A DNA stretch of 64,000 bases from Actinomycetes bacterium (GTDB taxonomy: Bacteria; Actinomycetota; Actinomycetes; Actinomycetales; Dermatophilaceae), in NCBI GenBank assembly GCA_029778715.1, contig JAKOPT010000089.1, positions 186,001 through 250,000 on the forward strand, given 5' to 3'. The position numbers were made by a program, and so were the translations under genes. Positions 36,127 through 44,314 of this stretch are shown here, piece after piece (the stretch's first letter is position 1; each line of letters begins with the position of its first letter). Below the pieces are notes generated by a model, which worked only from the letters and a program-made list of their open reading frames with translations, was not told the origin of the DNA and did no database searches.

Positions 36127-38538
36127 TCAGCTCTTGGGAACCAACCGGATCTGCACCGCTTCGATGGCGCGAGCCTGACCGGTGGTCCCGGCCGTCGCAC
36201 CGTCAGCGACGTACGGCTGCCAGCCGATGCCGGACACGTGCGCCCGGTATTCGATCCGGTAGTGGGCCGCAAGGTCACCGGTCAAGGTGATTTGCATCGC
36301 CTCGAGTTTGAGGGCTTTGCCCGTCGTACCGATCATGCTCGACTCGGTCACCCACGGCTGCCACCCGATGGAGGAGACGTGCCCACGGTAGGAGATTCCT
36401 CCCGAGTACCCGGGGTTCGTGATCTTCAGCATGAGTGCTTCCATGGCCAGGGCGCGTCCGGTGGTCCCTGCGACGGCATCATTGGTCACGGTCGGCATCC
36501 ACCCGATCGTCGCGACGTGTGCGCTGTATGCCGTGCCCGCAGCGGTCGGCGACGCAGACGCACTCGGCGACGGCGATGCGCTCTTGGACACCGACGGACT
36601 CGGCGACGGCGACGCGCTCGGCGACGGCGACGCGCTCGGCGACGGCGAGGCGCTCGGCGACGGCGACGCGCTGGGCGACGGCGAGGCGCTCGGCGAGACA
36701 GACGCACTCGGCGACGGCGATGCGCTCTTGGACACCGACGGACTCGGCGACGGCGAGACGCTCGTCGACGGACCCGGGGTCGGGTTCGGCGGGTTCTTGG
36801 CCAGCAAGCGGATCATGACCGCCTCAATCGGTGCAGCCTGACCGGTCGTTCCCGCGGTGGCGCCATTGGTCACCCACGGCTGCCAACCGACATTGCGCAC
36901 GTGCGCCCGGTAGGAGACGTCGTACTTGTTCGCCAGATCGCCCGTCAGCCGCATCTGGAATGCCTCGAGAGGCTTCCCCGAACCCACGGCTCCGATGGAT
37001 CCGGACTTGTAGCCCATCCACCCGATGTTGGACACATGGCCGTTGGCGGAGAGCCCGCCGGCCACCGTGGTGCCGCTCAGGACGTAGTTGAGGCCGTACA
37101 TCACCAGGGCCGAGTTGACCGTCCCACCGATCTGGCCGTTGTCGACCTTCGGCAACCAACCGACGGATTGCGAGTTGGCTTCGTAGCGCAACAGCGGCAC
37201 GTCACCGTAGGCGCGTTTGAGGTTGTTGTAGCGAGCGGTCACCCAGTTGGACAGGTACGAAACCTCGCCGTCATAGGTCGAGGAGTAGGCGCGACCCTCA
37301 CCGGCGACCAGATGGGTCGGGGTACCCAGCACCTTCCACCGCTGGAAGTTGTTGGCGGCCGAGGCCGCGATCTGCGACTTGTAGGTAGCGATCTTGGCCG
37401 GCAACTGGCTCATTTCGTAGCCGATGCCCTGCGAGGTCCAGGCGGTGTTGGCGGCCGCGACGAACTCGGGCATCCGGAACAGGTGGCGGTACCACGCCGT
37501 GTTGCCGCGCAACCGGAGCTGGTCGGCGTTCTTGATGTACTCGGCGTTCGTGAACGCGCCGAGGGACTCGGTGTGGTCGTAGGTGCCCAGCGAACTGTCG
37601 AAGTCCCAGGCGGGCCCGGCATACAACTTCGAGGAGGGTCCGTCCTTGTAGAAGAAGATGCTGGAAGCGACGATCTCCGGGTTCTCCGTCAGTTCGTAGA
37701 CGAAGTAGTACTTGACGAAGGAGGGGATGTCGATCATCGCCGAAAGCTTGGCCCAATCAGGATTGGGCGAATTGAGCATCGCGTCCAAGGAGTTGAGCGT
37801 GGACTGCATGTCGGCCCAGCCGGCCGCGGTGTCCGCCGGAAGCGGTGCGACGGCCTTGTCGGGCACGCCGGCCTTGGCGTCCTTGAGGGTGTAGGTGGTC
37901 TTGGTCGTCACCGAATTGAACTTGTAGTCCTCGGCATACCCATAGTTGTTGTCGAGTTCGGTGATGACGCCCTGGTTGCTGTTCAGTTCGACGCGATTCT
38001 TCTTGACCTCGACCTTCTCGGTCACCTGGTAGTTGCCCAGGTACTGACCGTCAACCCTCAGGTCCACCCAACGGCTCTCCGACGAGAACGCCAGCCCCAC
38101 CGCACCGGCGAAGTCCAGCGCCAACTTGTTGCGCATGAGCGACCCGTCCGCGTCATTGGCCAGCAACACCCAGGTCTTGGCCGCCGGCATCCCCAGGATT
38201 GATACGGAGTTCGTGAACTTGATCTGATACGGCTTCTTGGGCAGGTTCCAGGTGTAGTTGCCCCGGCCCTTCATCTCAGCCGCGGCCGCTGCCAGGTTGT
38301 ACGTGCCCGCGGAGTCCTCGATCCCGACCTTGGTGATCGCGATGTTGTCCTTCGACGCGTGAACGTAGGAGAGCGAGTTGTGTGAGGCCACGGGGTCGTT
38401 GAACGAGATGTTCATCGTGGGCAGGTTGCTCGTGACGGGAGCCGCCGACGCACTGGGCGCCACCGCCGTCACCAGGACCAGGGAAAGCAACAGACCCCAC
38501 AAGGCAGCGAGGCTGATCCGGGCACGAGAGCCGGGCAT
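36127..38538 (-). CDS. Secreted CotH-kinase domain protein with ChW (hydrophobic-W) repeats
   Basis: Predicted secreted protein, 803 aa. Signal peptide at 1-33 (ends SASA). Residues about 40-420 are a CotH-type protein kinase-like domain: KGRGNYTWNLPKKPYQIKF gives the Lys-bearing strand, NDADGSLMRNKLA follows, and AGPAWDFDSSLG carries the metal-binding DFD. Then come three ChW repeats (about 449, 500, 545; each with a GW near the centre and GTTG), a Ser/Pro-rich linker (about 583-664) and three more ChW repeats (about 673, 718, 764). ChW domains bind cell-surface glycans. AAAGGAAG precedes the ATG. CotH proteins phosphorylate secreted proteins; the partner here is unknown. Confidence 0.85.
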   Translation of the reverse strand: MPGSRARISLAALWGLLLSLVLVTAVAPSASAAPVTSNLPTMNISFNDPVASHNSLSYVHASKDNIAITKVGIEDSAGTYNLAAAAAEMKGRGNYTWNLPKKPYQIKFTNSVSILGMPAAKTWVLLANDADGSLMRNKLALDFAGAVGLAFSSESRWVDLRVDGQYLGNYQVTEKVEVKKNRVELNSNQGVITELDNNYGYAEDYKFNSVTTKTTYTLKDAKAGVPDKAVAPLPADTAAGWADMQSTLNSLDAMLNSPNPDWAKLSAMIDIPSFVKYYFVYELTENPEIVASSIFFYKDGPSSKLYAGPAWDFDSSLGTYDHTESLGAFTNAEYIKNADQLRLRGNTAWYRHLFRMPEFVAAANTAWTSQGIGYEMSQLPAKIATYKSQIAASAANNFQRWKVLGTPTHLVAGEGRAYSSTYDGEVSYLSNWVTARYNNLKRAYGDVPLLRYEANSQSVGWLPKVDNGQIGGTVNSALVMYGLNYVLSGTTVAGGLSANGHVSNIGWMGYKSGSIGAVGSGKPLEAFQMRLTGDLANKYDVSYRAHVRNVGWQPWVTNGATAGTTGQAAPIEAVMIRLLAKNPPNPTPGPSTSVSPSPSPSVSKSASPSPSASVSPSASPSPSASPSPSASPSPSASPSPSASPSPSPSVSKSASPSPSASASPTAAGTAYSAHVATIGWMPTVTNDAVAGTTGRALAMEALMLKITNPGYSGGISYRGHVSSIGWQPWVTESSMIGTTGKALKLEAMQITLTGDLAAHYRIEYRAHVSGIGWQPYVADGATAGTTGQARAIEAVQIRLVPKS
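36555..36756. repeat. Direct and tandem repeats encoding the Ser/Pro linker of the CotH/ChW protein
   Basis: Two identical 58-bp direct repeats (36555-36612 and 36699-36756) flank an array of 18-bp units with core CTCGGCGACGGCGA. All copies keep the reading frame (SPSAS-type peptide). Unequal recombination would change linker length without breaking the gene. Confidence 0.85.
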
Positions 38539-38627
38539 GGCACTTCCTTTACTTGATTCCGTTTTCCCCAGGCCGCCCGAGGCGGGAGGAGCTGACTGCA
38601 CGCCGATGGGCGCAGGTCGCACCGGTC

Positions 38628-38633
38628 ACTCTA
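38628..38633 (-). promoter_or_regulatory. Candidate -10 (TAGAGT) for the CotH/ChW gene
   Basis: On the minus strand TAGAGT lies about 90 nt upstream of the ATG at 38538. The rest of the 277-bp gap to the flippase gene shows no other feature. Confidence 0.4.
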
Positions 38634-38815
38634 CCCACCAGTTCGGCACTTGTCTCTAATCAGTCCGTCGCAATTCACTGACCCGTTCGCCCGGCTGGCC
38701 GTCCGCAGGCCGAGCCGAGGCCGGTCCTGGCCCGCTCGACGGTGAGCCTCAAGGCCCCTCAATACCTGCGACGACATCGATCTCGACGACTCGATCGGCA
38801 ACCGCCACCGGCCTC

Positions 38816-40312
38816 TCAGGTCCGGGTGAGCGCCCGCGCACCGGCCCGCAACTGCGCGTTCCACGCCAGGTAAACGACGAGGGCCACGGCGACGGCCAGA
38901 CCCGTTGCGGCCAGGGTGAGTGCCGAGCGCGGCGCAAGCCACAAAGACAGCGCACCAAGTCCCGCCGCGACGAAAGAAGTGACGACCACCGAGGGCCAGC
39001 GAACACTTCGCCACCCCAGGGACAACTCGGGCAGAGCGGGCCCGAGGATGCGAGCGAAGTACACCACCGCGACCCCCTGGGCCAGCAGATTCGCCACAGC
39101 GACCGCGACCGCTCCGCCGTAGGCCGCGGCCGGGGCCAGGATCGCCAGGAGGCCGACGGTGAGGACGAGGCTGTATCGGGCCTCAAGGCCCGGTCGGCCC
39201 ACGGCCCGACAGGTTGCCGTCGTCATTCCCGTCGACAGATTGAGGCCGTAGGCGAGGATGAGCACGACGGCCGCCGCCGACGTGATCGGTTGCTCGCCGG
39301 TGAAACCTCGCACGACGAACCATGCTCCGGCGGCGCAGGCCGCGATATAGCCGACGACCAGCGGCGTCCACAGCCGGTTGACCCGAGAACCCAGGTCGAC
39401 GGCCGCCGGCTCCCCCGCCGATCCGTGCGCGGCCGTGAGCCGGTTGAGCAAGGGCGTGACGGCGAACATCGGCAAACTCCTGATCGCCGAGGCAAGCATC
39501 GTCGCAATGCTGAGGTAGCCCACTTCGTCGATGGGCGCCTGCCACGCCACGACGATCGGCCCCGCCTGCAGGAGCGCCAAACTCGAAATGTTGGTGACCA
39601 GGGATCGATTGGCGTAGCCGACGAAACTCCGCAATTCCGGGCCCGGCAATGGCTTGAACGGCGTCCTGACAAGGTGTGGGGCCATGCCTGCGGCCAGGGC
39701 GAGGGCGAGGGTCCCCAATTGCGCCAACGAGACGGTGAGCATGTCCCCGAGCGACAGGCCCTTTCCGAACCAGAGGATCGTGCCCAAGAAAGCCGCCTGG
39801 GAGCAGGTGATCGCAGCGGCGATCCGACCGAAGTGGCCTCGAGCCCGCAGATAACCGGTGAAGACGTTGGCCAGCAGGAGTAGCCCCACGAGAATGCCGA
39901 TGTGCCGGAACAGCAGGACGGCATCGGCGTGGTAGCGCTCCGGGATGCTCGCGATGCCGACGACGGCTCGCGCCACCCAAGGACCAACGAGCCACAGCCC
40001 GCCCCCGAACAAACTGACGGCCAGGACGAGGGAAAACGTCAACCGGCCCGCCAGCGCGCGGCGCTCTTGAGCGGCATACAACGCGTAGAAGCGCTGAGCC
40101 GAGACGCTGATGCCACCGTCAAAGGTCATGAAGACGACGATGAGCGACCCCACCAGCGCCCACACGCCGTAGGCCGCCGTTCCCAACCGCAGCGTCAGCA
40201 GCGGGATAGTGACCAGGCCGACGAGTTGCGGGACGAAGACCGCAACCCCGGCGAACGCGGACTGACGAAGAAGGGGACTGCCGAGCCCCTGGCCGAGCCC
40301 GCGCACACGCAT
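38816..40312 (-). CDS. Wzx-type lipid-linked oligosaccharide flippase
   Basis: Polytopic membrane protein of 498 aa with about 12-14 hydrophobic segments, belonging to the MOP/MATE polysaccharide-transporter group. The N-terminal LLRQSAFAGVAVFVPQLVGLVTIPLLT segment and GTAAYGVWALVGSL resemble Wzx/RfbX starts, without any nucleotide-binding motif. It would flip the undecaprenol-linked repeat unit for Wzy polymerisation. The ATG at 40312 is 6 nt after TACGGT. It stands alone between the CotH/ChW gene and the GlfT2-like gene, all minus strand. Confidence 0.82.
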   Translation of the reverse strand: MRVRGLGQGLGSPLLRQSAFAGVAVFVPQLVGLVTIPLLTLRLGTAAYGVWALVGSLIVVFMTFDGGISVSAQRFYALYAAQERRALAGRLTFSLVLAVSLFGGGLWLVGPWVARAVVGIASIPERYHADAVLLFRHIGILVGLLLLANVFTGYLRARGHFGRIAAAITCSQAAFLGTILWFGKGLSLGDMLTVSLAQLGTLALALAAGMAPHLVRTPFKPLPGPELRSFVGYANRSLVTNISSLALLQAGPIVVAWQAPIDEVGYLSIATMLASAIRSLPMFAVTPLLNRLTAAHGSAGEPAAVDLGSRVNRLWTPLVVGYIAACAAGAWFVVRGFTGEQPITSAAAVVLILAYGLNLSTGMTTATCRAVGRPGLEARYSLVLTVGLLAILAPAAAYGGAVAVAVANLLAQGVAVVYFARILGPALPELSLGWRSVRWPSVVVTSFVAAGLGALSLWLAPRSALTLAATGLAVAVALVVYLAWNAQLRAGARALTRT

Positions 40313-40318
40313 TGGACC

Positions 40319-40324
40319 ACCGTA
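40319..40324 (-). promoter_or_regulatory. Leaderless-type -10 (TACGGT) for the flippase gene
   Basis: On the minus strand TACGGT is followed by 6 nt and the ATG at 40312, inside the 67-bp gap after the GlfT2-like gene. Confidence 0.6.
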
Positions 40325-40379
40325 GCAAGAGCGGGCCCGGGCTCCTGTCAGGTTGGCTACGCCAAACGCTCGCCCGCAG

Positions 40380-42503
40380 TCACCTCACCTGGGGCGAATC
40401 GGTCTCATGGCTGTCCGGTGGTTCGATGCCGAACGTCCTCGCCCACGCCTGCGGCGACACGAGGTCGGGCAGGGCCTGACGGTACTGGGCAGCCAACTCA
40501 TCCCACTCGCGGAAGAGACGCGCGTGCAGTCTCATGCCTTCGGCCAGCTGCGACCGGAAGACCGCCGGGTCGCGGCGGAAGAAGGCGGTGCCGCTGCCGT
40601 CCATCTTGGACACCAGCGCCGAGTCAAACTGGGAGAGGAACCACCACACGGCATACCGCGAAGGAACCGCAATCTCCGGGGCTTCCGCGGCGCCCGCCCG
40701 GGTACGCGACAGATGCCGGATGCCGGTGCGCAACGACCACGGGACCAGGCGCGAGCGGGGCGGAATGCTCGGAAGTGGGCCGCCGAGAAGGCCGGTCGGG
40801 GCCGGAAAATCGGCCTGCCGGGGACGGGGTTGGGCGTCCGGATAGTCCGCGGCCAGGGCGCGCAACTCCGGCAACGTGCTGGCCAGCGTCGGGTGCAGGG
40901 CTTGCGGGCCAAGGAAGAGATCCTGCAACGCGCGCAACCGAATGGCGTTGGCGTAGTAGCGCATCGAGTAGCCATGCTTGAGAAGCCACTGGAACGACTG
41001 CGCGACGACCTGGCCGCCGCGAGGTTCGCGCGAGTGCAGAAGCGCGCTGATGAGCAGGTTGCGCTGGTGGAAGTACGCCTGCCACTCCCAGGCATCATCC
41101 TTGTCGTTCCACGAGATGTGCCACACGGCCGCGCCCGGGAGGGTGATCGTCGGATAGCCGGCGGCACCGGCCCGCAGGCAATGCTCGGCATCGTCCCACT
41201 TGATGAAGACCGGAAGCGACAAGCCCACCGCTTCGAGCACCTCGGTGGGGATCAGGCACATCCACCAGCCGTTGTAGGTGACGTCGGTCCGCCGATGCAG
41301 CCACGGTGTCTGGCGCAGACCCCGCGCGGCCAGATCCCACTCCTCGTGGACTCCTCGCACCGGCCCGAAGACCCACCTGATCGGGTCCACCACCTCACCG
41401 AAACTGTGCAGCGTCGTGGGGTTGTGCAGGTCGAACATGTGCGCCCCGACGATGGCCGCCGTCGAGGTGAAACTGCCAAAGCGCACCGCCCGCAGGATGC
41501 CTTCGGGTTCGAGATCGACATCGTCGTCAAGAACCATGTGGAACGTCGACGTTCCTGCCCTCAAGGTTTCCCACATGCCCCGGGAGAAGCCCCCGGAGCC
41601 GCCGAGGTTGGCTTGGGTGATGACCGTCAACTGGCTCCCCAAGGTCTTTGCAGTCTGCGCCCAGGTCGGGCTGCTTGTCACCTGCTCGGTGCCCTGGTCG
41701 ACGATGAACACCGTGTCGAGGTGGTTCCTGAGTTCGGGCTCGCCGGCGATCCGGGAGACGAGTCGCTCGACGTAGTCGACCTTGTTGACGGTGGTCACCC
41801 CGATCGACAGCCGCGCCGGTCGTTGCGGCACTCCCCGCACGAACCAGTCCGCCTCGACCAGTTCGGCGTCGGCCGGCCCGCCGACGACGTCGAACCAGTA
41901 CCAGCCGCCGTCCACGAAGGGGCGCAGATCGAGGTCGAGTTCGATGGGCGTCACCGTTTCTGCCGGCGACTCCCCCGCGCCGGTCGCCAGCGTGGCCACT
42001 CGAACGGGTGCCCCCTTGGCATTCGAGCGGTACACCATGACGGTGGCTGACCCGCGGACCTGCGCGACCAACCGCACCTGCTGCACATCGGTCCAACGCC
42101 GCCAATAGGACACTGGGAAGGCGTTGAAATACGTCGCGAGGGAGAGTCGTTCCCCAGCCCGGACCCGAATCGACCGGCGCGACGTGACGTCACCGATGCG
42201 GTTCTCGGTGTCCCGATGCTCGGTGGCCTCGATCCCCTTGTACTCCCCCCACCCGCGTTCCCACCGGTCGTACGCGTCGTCGATCCGCGGCGCGCGGGCG
42301 CCGTACTCGACATAGAGAGGCAGGATGTCGGGCTCGTGGACATCCGGAAAGACGACGTGGGCGGCCAAGTGCCACCCGACCGGCTCCGCGGGTGGCGCGG
42401 CGGGTATGCCGTCGAGTGCGGTCGTGGTCACGAACCGGTCTCCTTCCGTTGCCGACACGGCCCGCGGGGGGATGCGTTTACGCGTGCCCCGAGGCGTCGG
42501 CAT
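40380..42503 (-). CDS. glfT2: GlfT2-like galactofuranosyltransferase
   Basis: Large GT2-family enzyme, 707 aa, resembling mycobacterial GlfT2, which polymerises galactofuranose from UDP-Galf. The N-terminal beta-sandwich (to about 190) is followed by the GT-A domain: VFIVDQGT, NLGGSGGFSRGM, the metal triad MVLDDDVDLEP (DDD), catalytic Asp pair in FIKWDDAEHCLRA and the His in AVWHISWNDKDD. A C-terminal helical domain follows. The ATG at 42503 has GGAAGGA upstream and lies within an octamer copy; GTG 42431 is an alternative. UDP-galactopyranose mutase (glf) is not in the window, so the donor is inferred. Confidence 0.85.
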   Translation of the reverse strand: MPTPRGTRKRIPPRAVSATEGDRFVTTTALDGIPAAPPAEPVGWHLAAHVVFPDVHEPDILPLYVEYGARAPRIDDAYDRWERGWGEYKGIEATEHRDTENRIGDVTSRRSIRVRAGERLSLATYFNAFPVSYWRRWTDVQQVRLVAQVRGSATVMVYRSNAKGAPVRVATLATGAGESPAETVTPIELDLDLRPFVDGGWYWFDVVGGPADAELVEADWFVRGVPQRPARLSIGVTTVNKVDYVERLVSRIAGEPELRNHLDTVFIVDQGTEQVTSSPTWAQTAKTLGSQLTVITQANLGGSGGFSRGMWETLRAGTSTFHMVLDDDVDLEPEGILRAVRFGSFTSTAAIVGAHMFDLHNPTTLHSFGEVVDPIRWVFGPVRGVHEEWDLAARGLRQTPWLHRRTDVTYNGWWMCLIPTEVLEAVGLSLPVFIKWDDAEHCLRAGAAGYPTITLPGAAVWHISWNDKDDAWEWQAYFHQRNLLISALLHSREPRGGQVVAQSFQWLLKHGYSMRYYANAIRLRALQDLFLGPQALHPTLASTLPELRALAADYPDAQPRPRQADFPAPTGLLGGPLPSIPPRSRLVPWSLRTGIRHLSRTRAGAAEAPEIAVPSRYAVWWFLSQFDSALVSKMDGSGTAFFRRDPAVFRSQLAEGMRLHARLFREWDELAAQYRQALPDLVSPQAWARTFGIEPPDSHETDSPQVR

Positions 42504-42544
42504 ACAGTTCCTTCCAATGTCGAAACCGCGGAAGGTGGCCCCTC

Positions 42545-43726
42545 GTGAGCTCCTCTGACTTTATCCCCTTCGCCCTGCCCGACATCGGCGACGCCGAAAT
42601 CGAGGCCGTGACCACGGCGATGCGATCGGGGTGGCTGACCACGGGGAGGGTCGCCCGCGCGTTCGAGGAGGAATTCGTCGCGGCGCTCGAGCCGGATCGT
42701 CACGGGCCGACGACCTACGAGGCGATCGCCGTCAACTCGGCGACCTCCGGGTTGCATCTGTGCCTCGAGGCCCTCGGTGTCACCCACGGGGCCGAAGTCC
42801 TCGTTCCCACCTGGACTTTCACGGCGACCGCGGAGGTGGTCCGCTACCTGGGCGCGACCCCGGTCCTCGTCGACGTCGACCCGCACACCCTCAACATCGA
42901 TCTCGAGGCGGCCGCTGCTGCCGTCACCGAACGCACCGTGGCGATCATGCCGGTGCATTTCGCCGGGCTTCCCGTCCCGCGGGAGGAGTTGGCCGCGTTC
43001 GCCGCCACCCACGGACTGAAGGTGGTCGAGGACGCCGCCCACAGTCACCCGATCGACAGCAGCGGCGTGCCGATCGGGTTGGGCGCCTCCGATGCCGTGG
43101 TCTTCAGTTTCTACGCCACCAAGACGATGACCACCGGCGAGGGCGGGATGGTCGTCACCTCCGATCCGAACCTGGCGCGCCGGATGCGGATGATGCGCCT
43201 GCACGGCATCAGCCGCGACGTCTTCGATCGCTACACGTCGACGTCACCGAGCTGGCACTACGAAGTGGTCGCTCCCGGCTTCAAGTACAACCTCACCGAT
43301 TTGGCGGCGGCGATCGGACGGGTGCAGTTGTCCCGCTCGCAAGTGATGAAGGACAAGCGGACGGCGATCGCCGATCGCTACGACGCGGCTTTCGCGGGCC
43401 TGCCCGTCGAGTTGCCCGCCCGCCCGCACCGCGACGACTCCGAGCACGCGTGGCACCTCTACGTCCTTCGTCTCGGCAAGGACGCCGCGATAACCCGGGA
43501 CGAGTTCATCGCCTCCATGGCCGAGCAGGGGGTCGGGACGAGCGTCCACTTCATCCCTCTGCACAAACACCCGGTGTGGGCGCAGTTGCGAGGCCCGCAC
43601 GCCAAGGCCCTGCCCGTCGCCGACCGCGAGTTCGAGCGCGTCGTGAGCCTGCCGATCTTCTCCGCCATGAGCACCAGCCAAGTCGACCGCGTGATCGCCG
43701 CGGTCCTGGCAATTCTGGGTCGATGA
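42545..43726 (+). CDS. PLP-dependent sugar aminotransferase, DegT/DnrJ/EryC1 family (second copy)
   Basis: Predicted nucleotide-sugar aminotransferase, 393 aa. The PLP Lys is in FYATKTMTTGEGGM near 196; NSATSGLHLCLEALG near 66 and VEDAAHSHP near 163 are family motifs, and the C-terminal THFIPLHKHP-like segment reads VHFIPLHKHPVW. It differs clearly from the WbpE copy and more resembles PglE/PseC/perosamine-synthase types that aminate 4-keto sugars such as the product of the WbpM/CapD-like enzyme. GTG 42545 has GGAAGGTGG upstream. It overlaps the PglC-like gene by 4 nt, divergent from the GlfT2-like gene. Confidence 0.85.
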   Translation: MSSSDFIPFALPDIGDAEIEAVTTAMRSGWLTTGRVARAFEEEFVAALEPDRHGPTTYEAIAVNSATSGLHLCLEALGVTHGAEVLVPTWTFTATAEVVRYLGATPVLVDVDPHTLNIDLEAAAAAVTERTVAIMPVHFAGLPVPREELAAFAATHGLKVVEDAAHSHPIDSSGVPIGLGASDAVVFSFYATKTMTTGEGGMVVTSDPNLARRMRMMRLHGISRDVFDRYTSTSPSWHYEVVAPGFKYNLTDLAAAIGRVQLSRSQVMKDKRTAIADRYDAAFAGLPVELPARPHRDDSEHAWHLYVLRLGKDAAITRDEFIASMAEQGVGTSVHFIPLHKHPVWAQLRGPHAKALPVADREFERVVSLPIFSAMSTSQVDRVIAAVLAILGR

Positions 43727-44313
43727 AGCGGTTCTTCGACTTCCTGCTCTCCGGAGGCGCCCTCGTCGTGCTCTCGCCGGTGTTCGGCGTGATCGCGGGC
43801 CTGATCAAGCGCGACGAGCCCGAGTCGCCGGTGCTGTTCACCCAAGAGCGGGTCGGATTGCACGGGGAACCGTTCCGGATTCACAAGTTCCGGACGATGC
43901 GCGCCGGCGCGTCGGGGTTGCAGGTGACCTCCGACTCGGACGGGCGCATCACCAAAGTGGGCCGCTGGCTGCGCAAGACGAAGCTGGACGAACTGCCCCA
44001 GCTCTGGGATGTCGCACGGGGGAAGATGAGCCTGGTCGGCCCGCGCCCGGAGGTGCCCAAGTACGCCGCCTTGTGGCCGGAGCAATTCCGCGCTGAGATC
44101 CTCTCCGTGCGCCCGGGCATCACCGACCCGGCCAGCATCCGGTTCCGCAACGAGTCCGAGGAACTGGCCGCAGCGCCCGACCCGGAAGCCCATTACGTCG
44201 AGGTCCTGCTCCCCGAGAAGGCCGCCATGTATGCCGACTACGCCCGGTCGCGCTCCTTCGTCGGCGACGTTCGAGTCCTCTGGCGGACCCTGGTGGCCGT
44301 GGGGCGGGGCTGA
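43723..44313 (+). CDS. Initiating phosphoglycosyltransferase, PglC/small WcaJ type
   Basis: Transfers a sugar-1-phosphate to undecaprenyl phosphate, starting a lipid-linked glycan. 196 aa, the minimal monotopic form without the extra N-terminal helices. One re-entrant hydrophobic segment (FFDFLLSGGALVVLSPVFGVIAG) is followed by FRIHKFRTM, KTKLDELPQLWDV (catalytic DE) and MSLVGPRPEV, the family signature. It is coupled by ATGA overlap to the aminotransferase, as in pgl-like loci where the sugar is a di-N-acetylated 6-deoxyhexose. An acetyltransferase specific for that product is not adjacent. Confidence 0.88.
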   Translation: MKRFFDFLLSGGALVVLSPVFGVIAGLIKRDEPESPVLFTQERVGLHGEPFRIHKFRTMRAGASGLQVTSDSDGRITKVGRWLRKTKLDELPQLWDVARGKMSLVGPRPEVPKYAALWPEQFRAEILSVRPGITDPASIRFRNESEELAAAPDPEAHYVEVLLPEKAAMYADYARSRSFVGDVRVLWRTLVAVGRG

Positions 44314-44314
44314 C

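Noticed and set aside
36555-36756. CRISPR-like or minisatellite interpretation of the 18-bp repeats
   Set aside because: They are contiguous, in frame and encode a Ser/Pro linker of a clear secreted protein.
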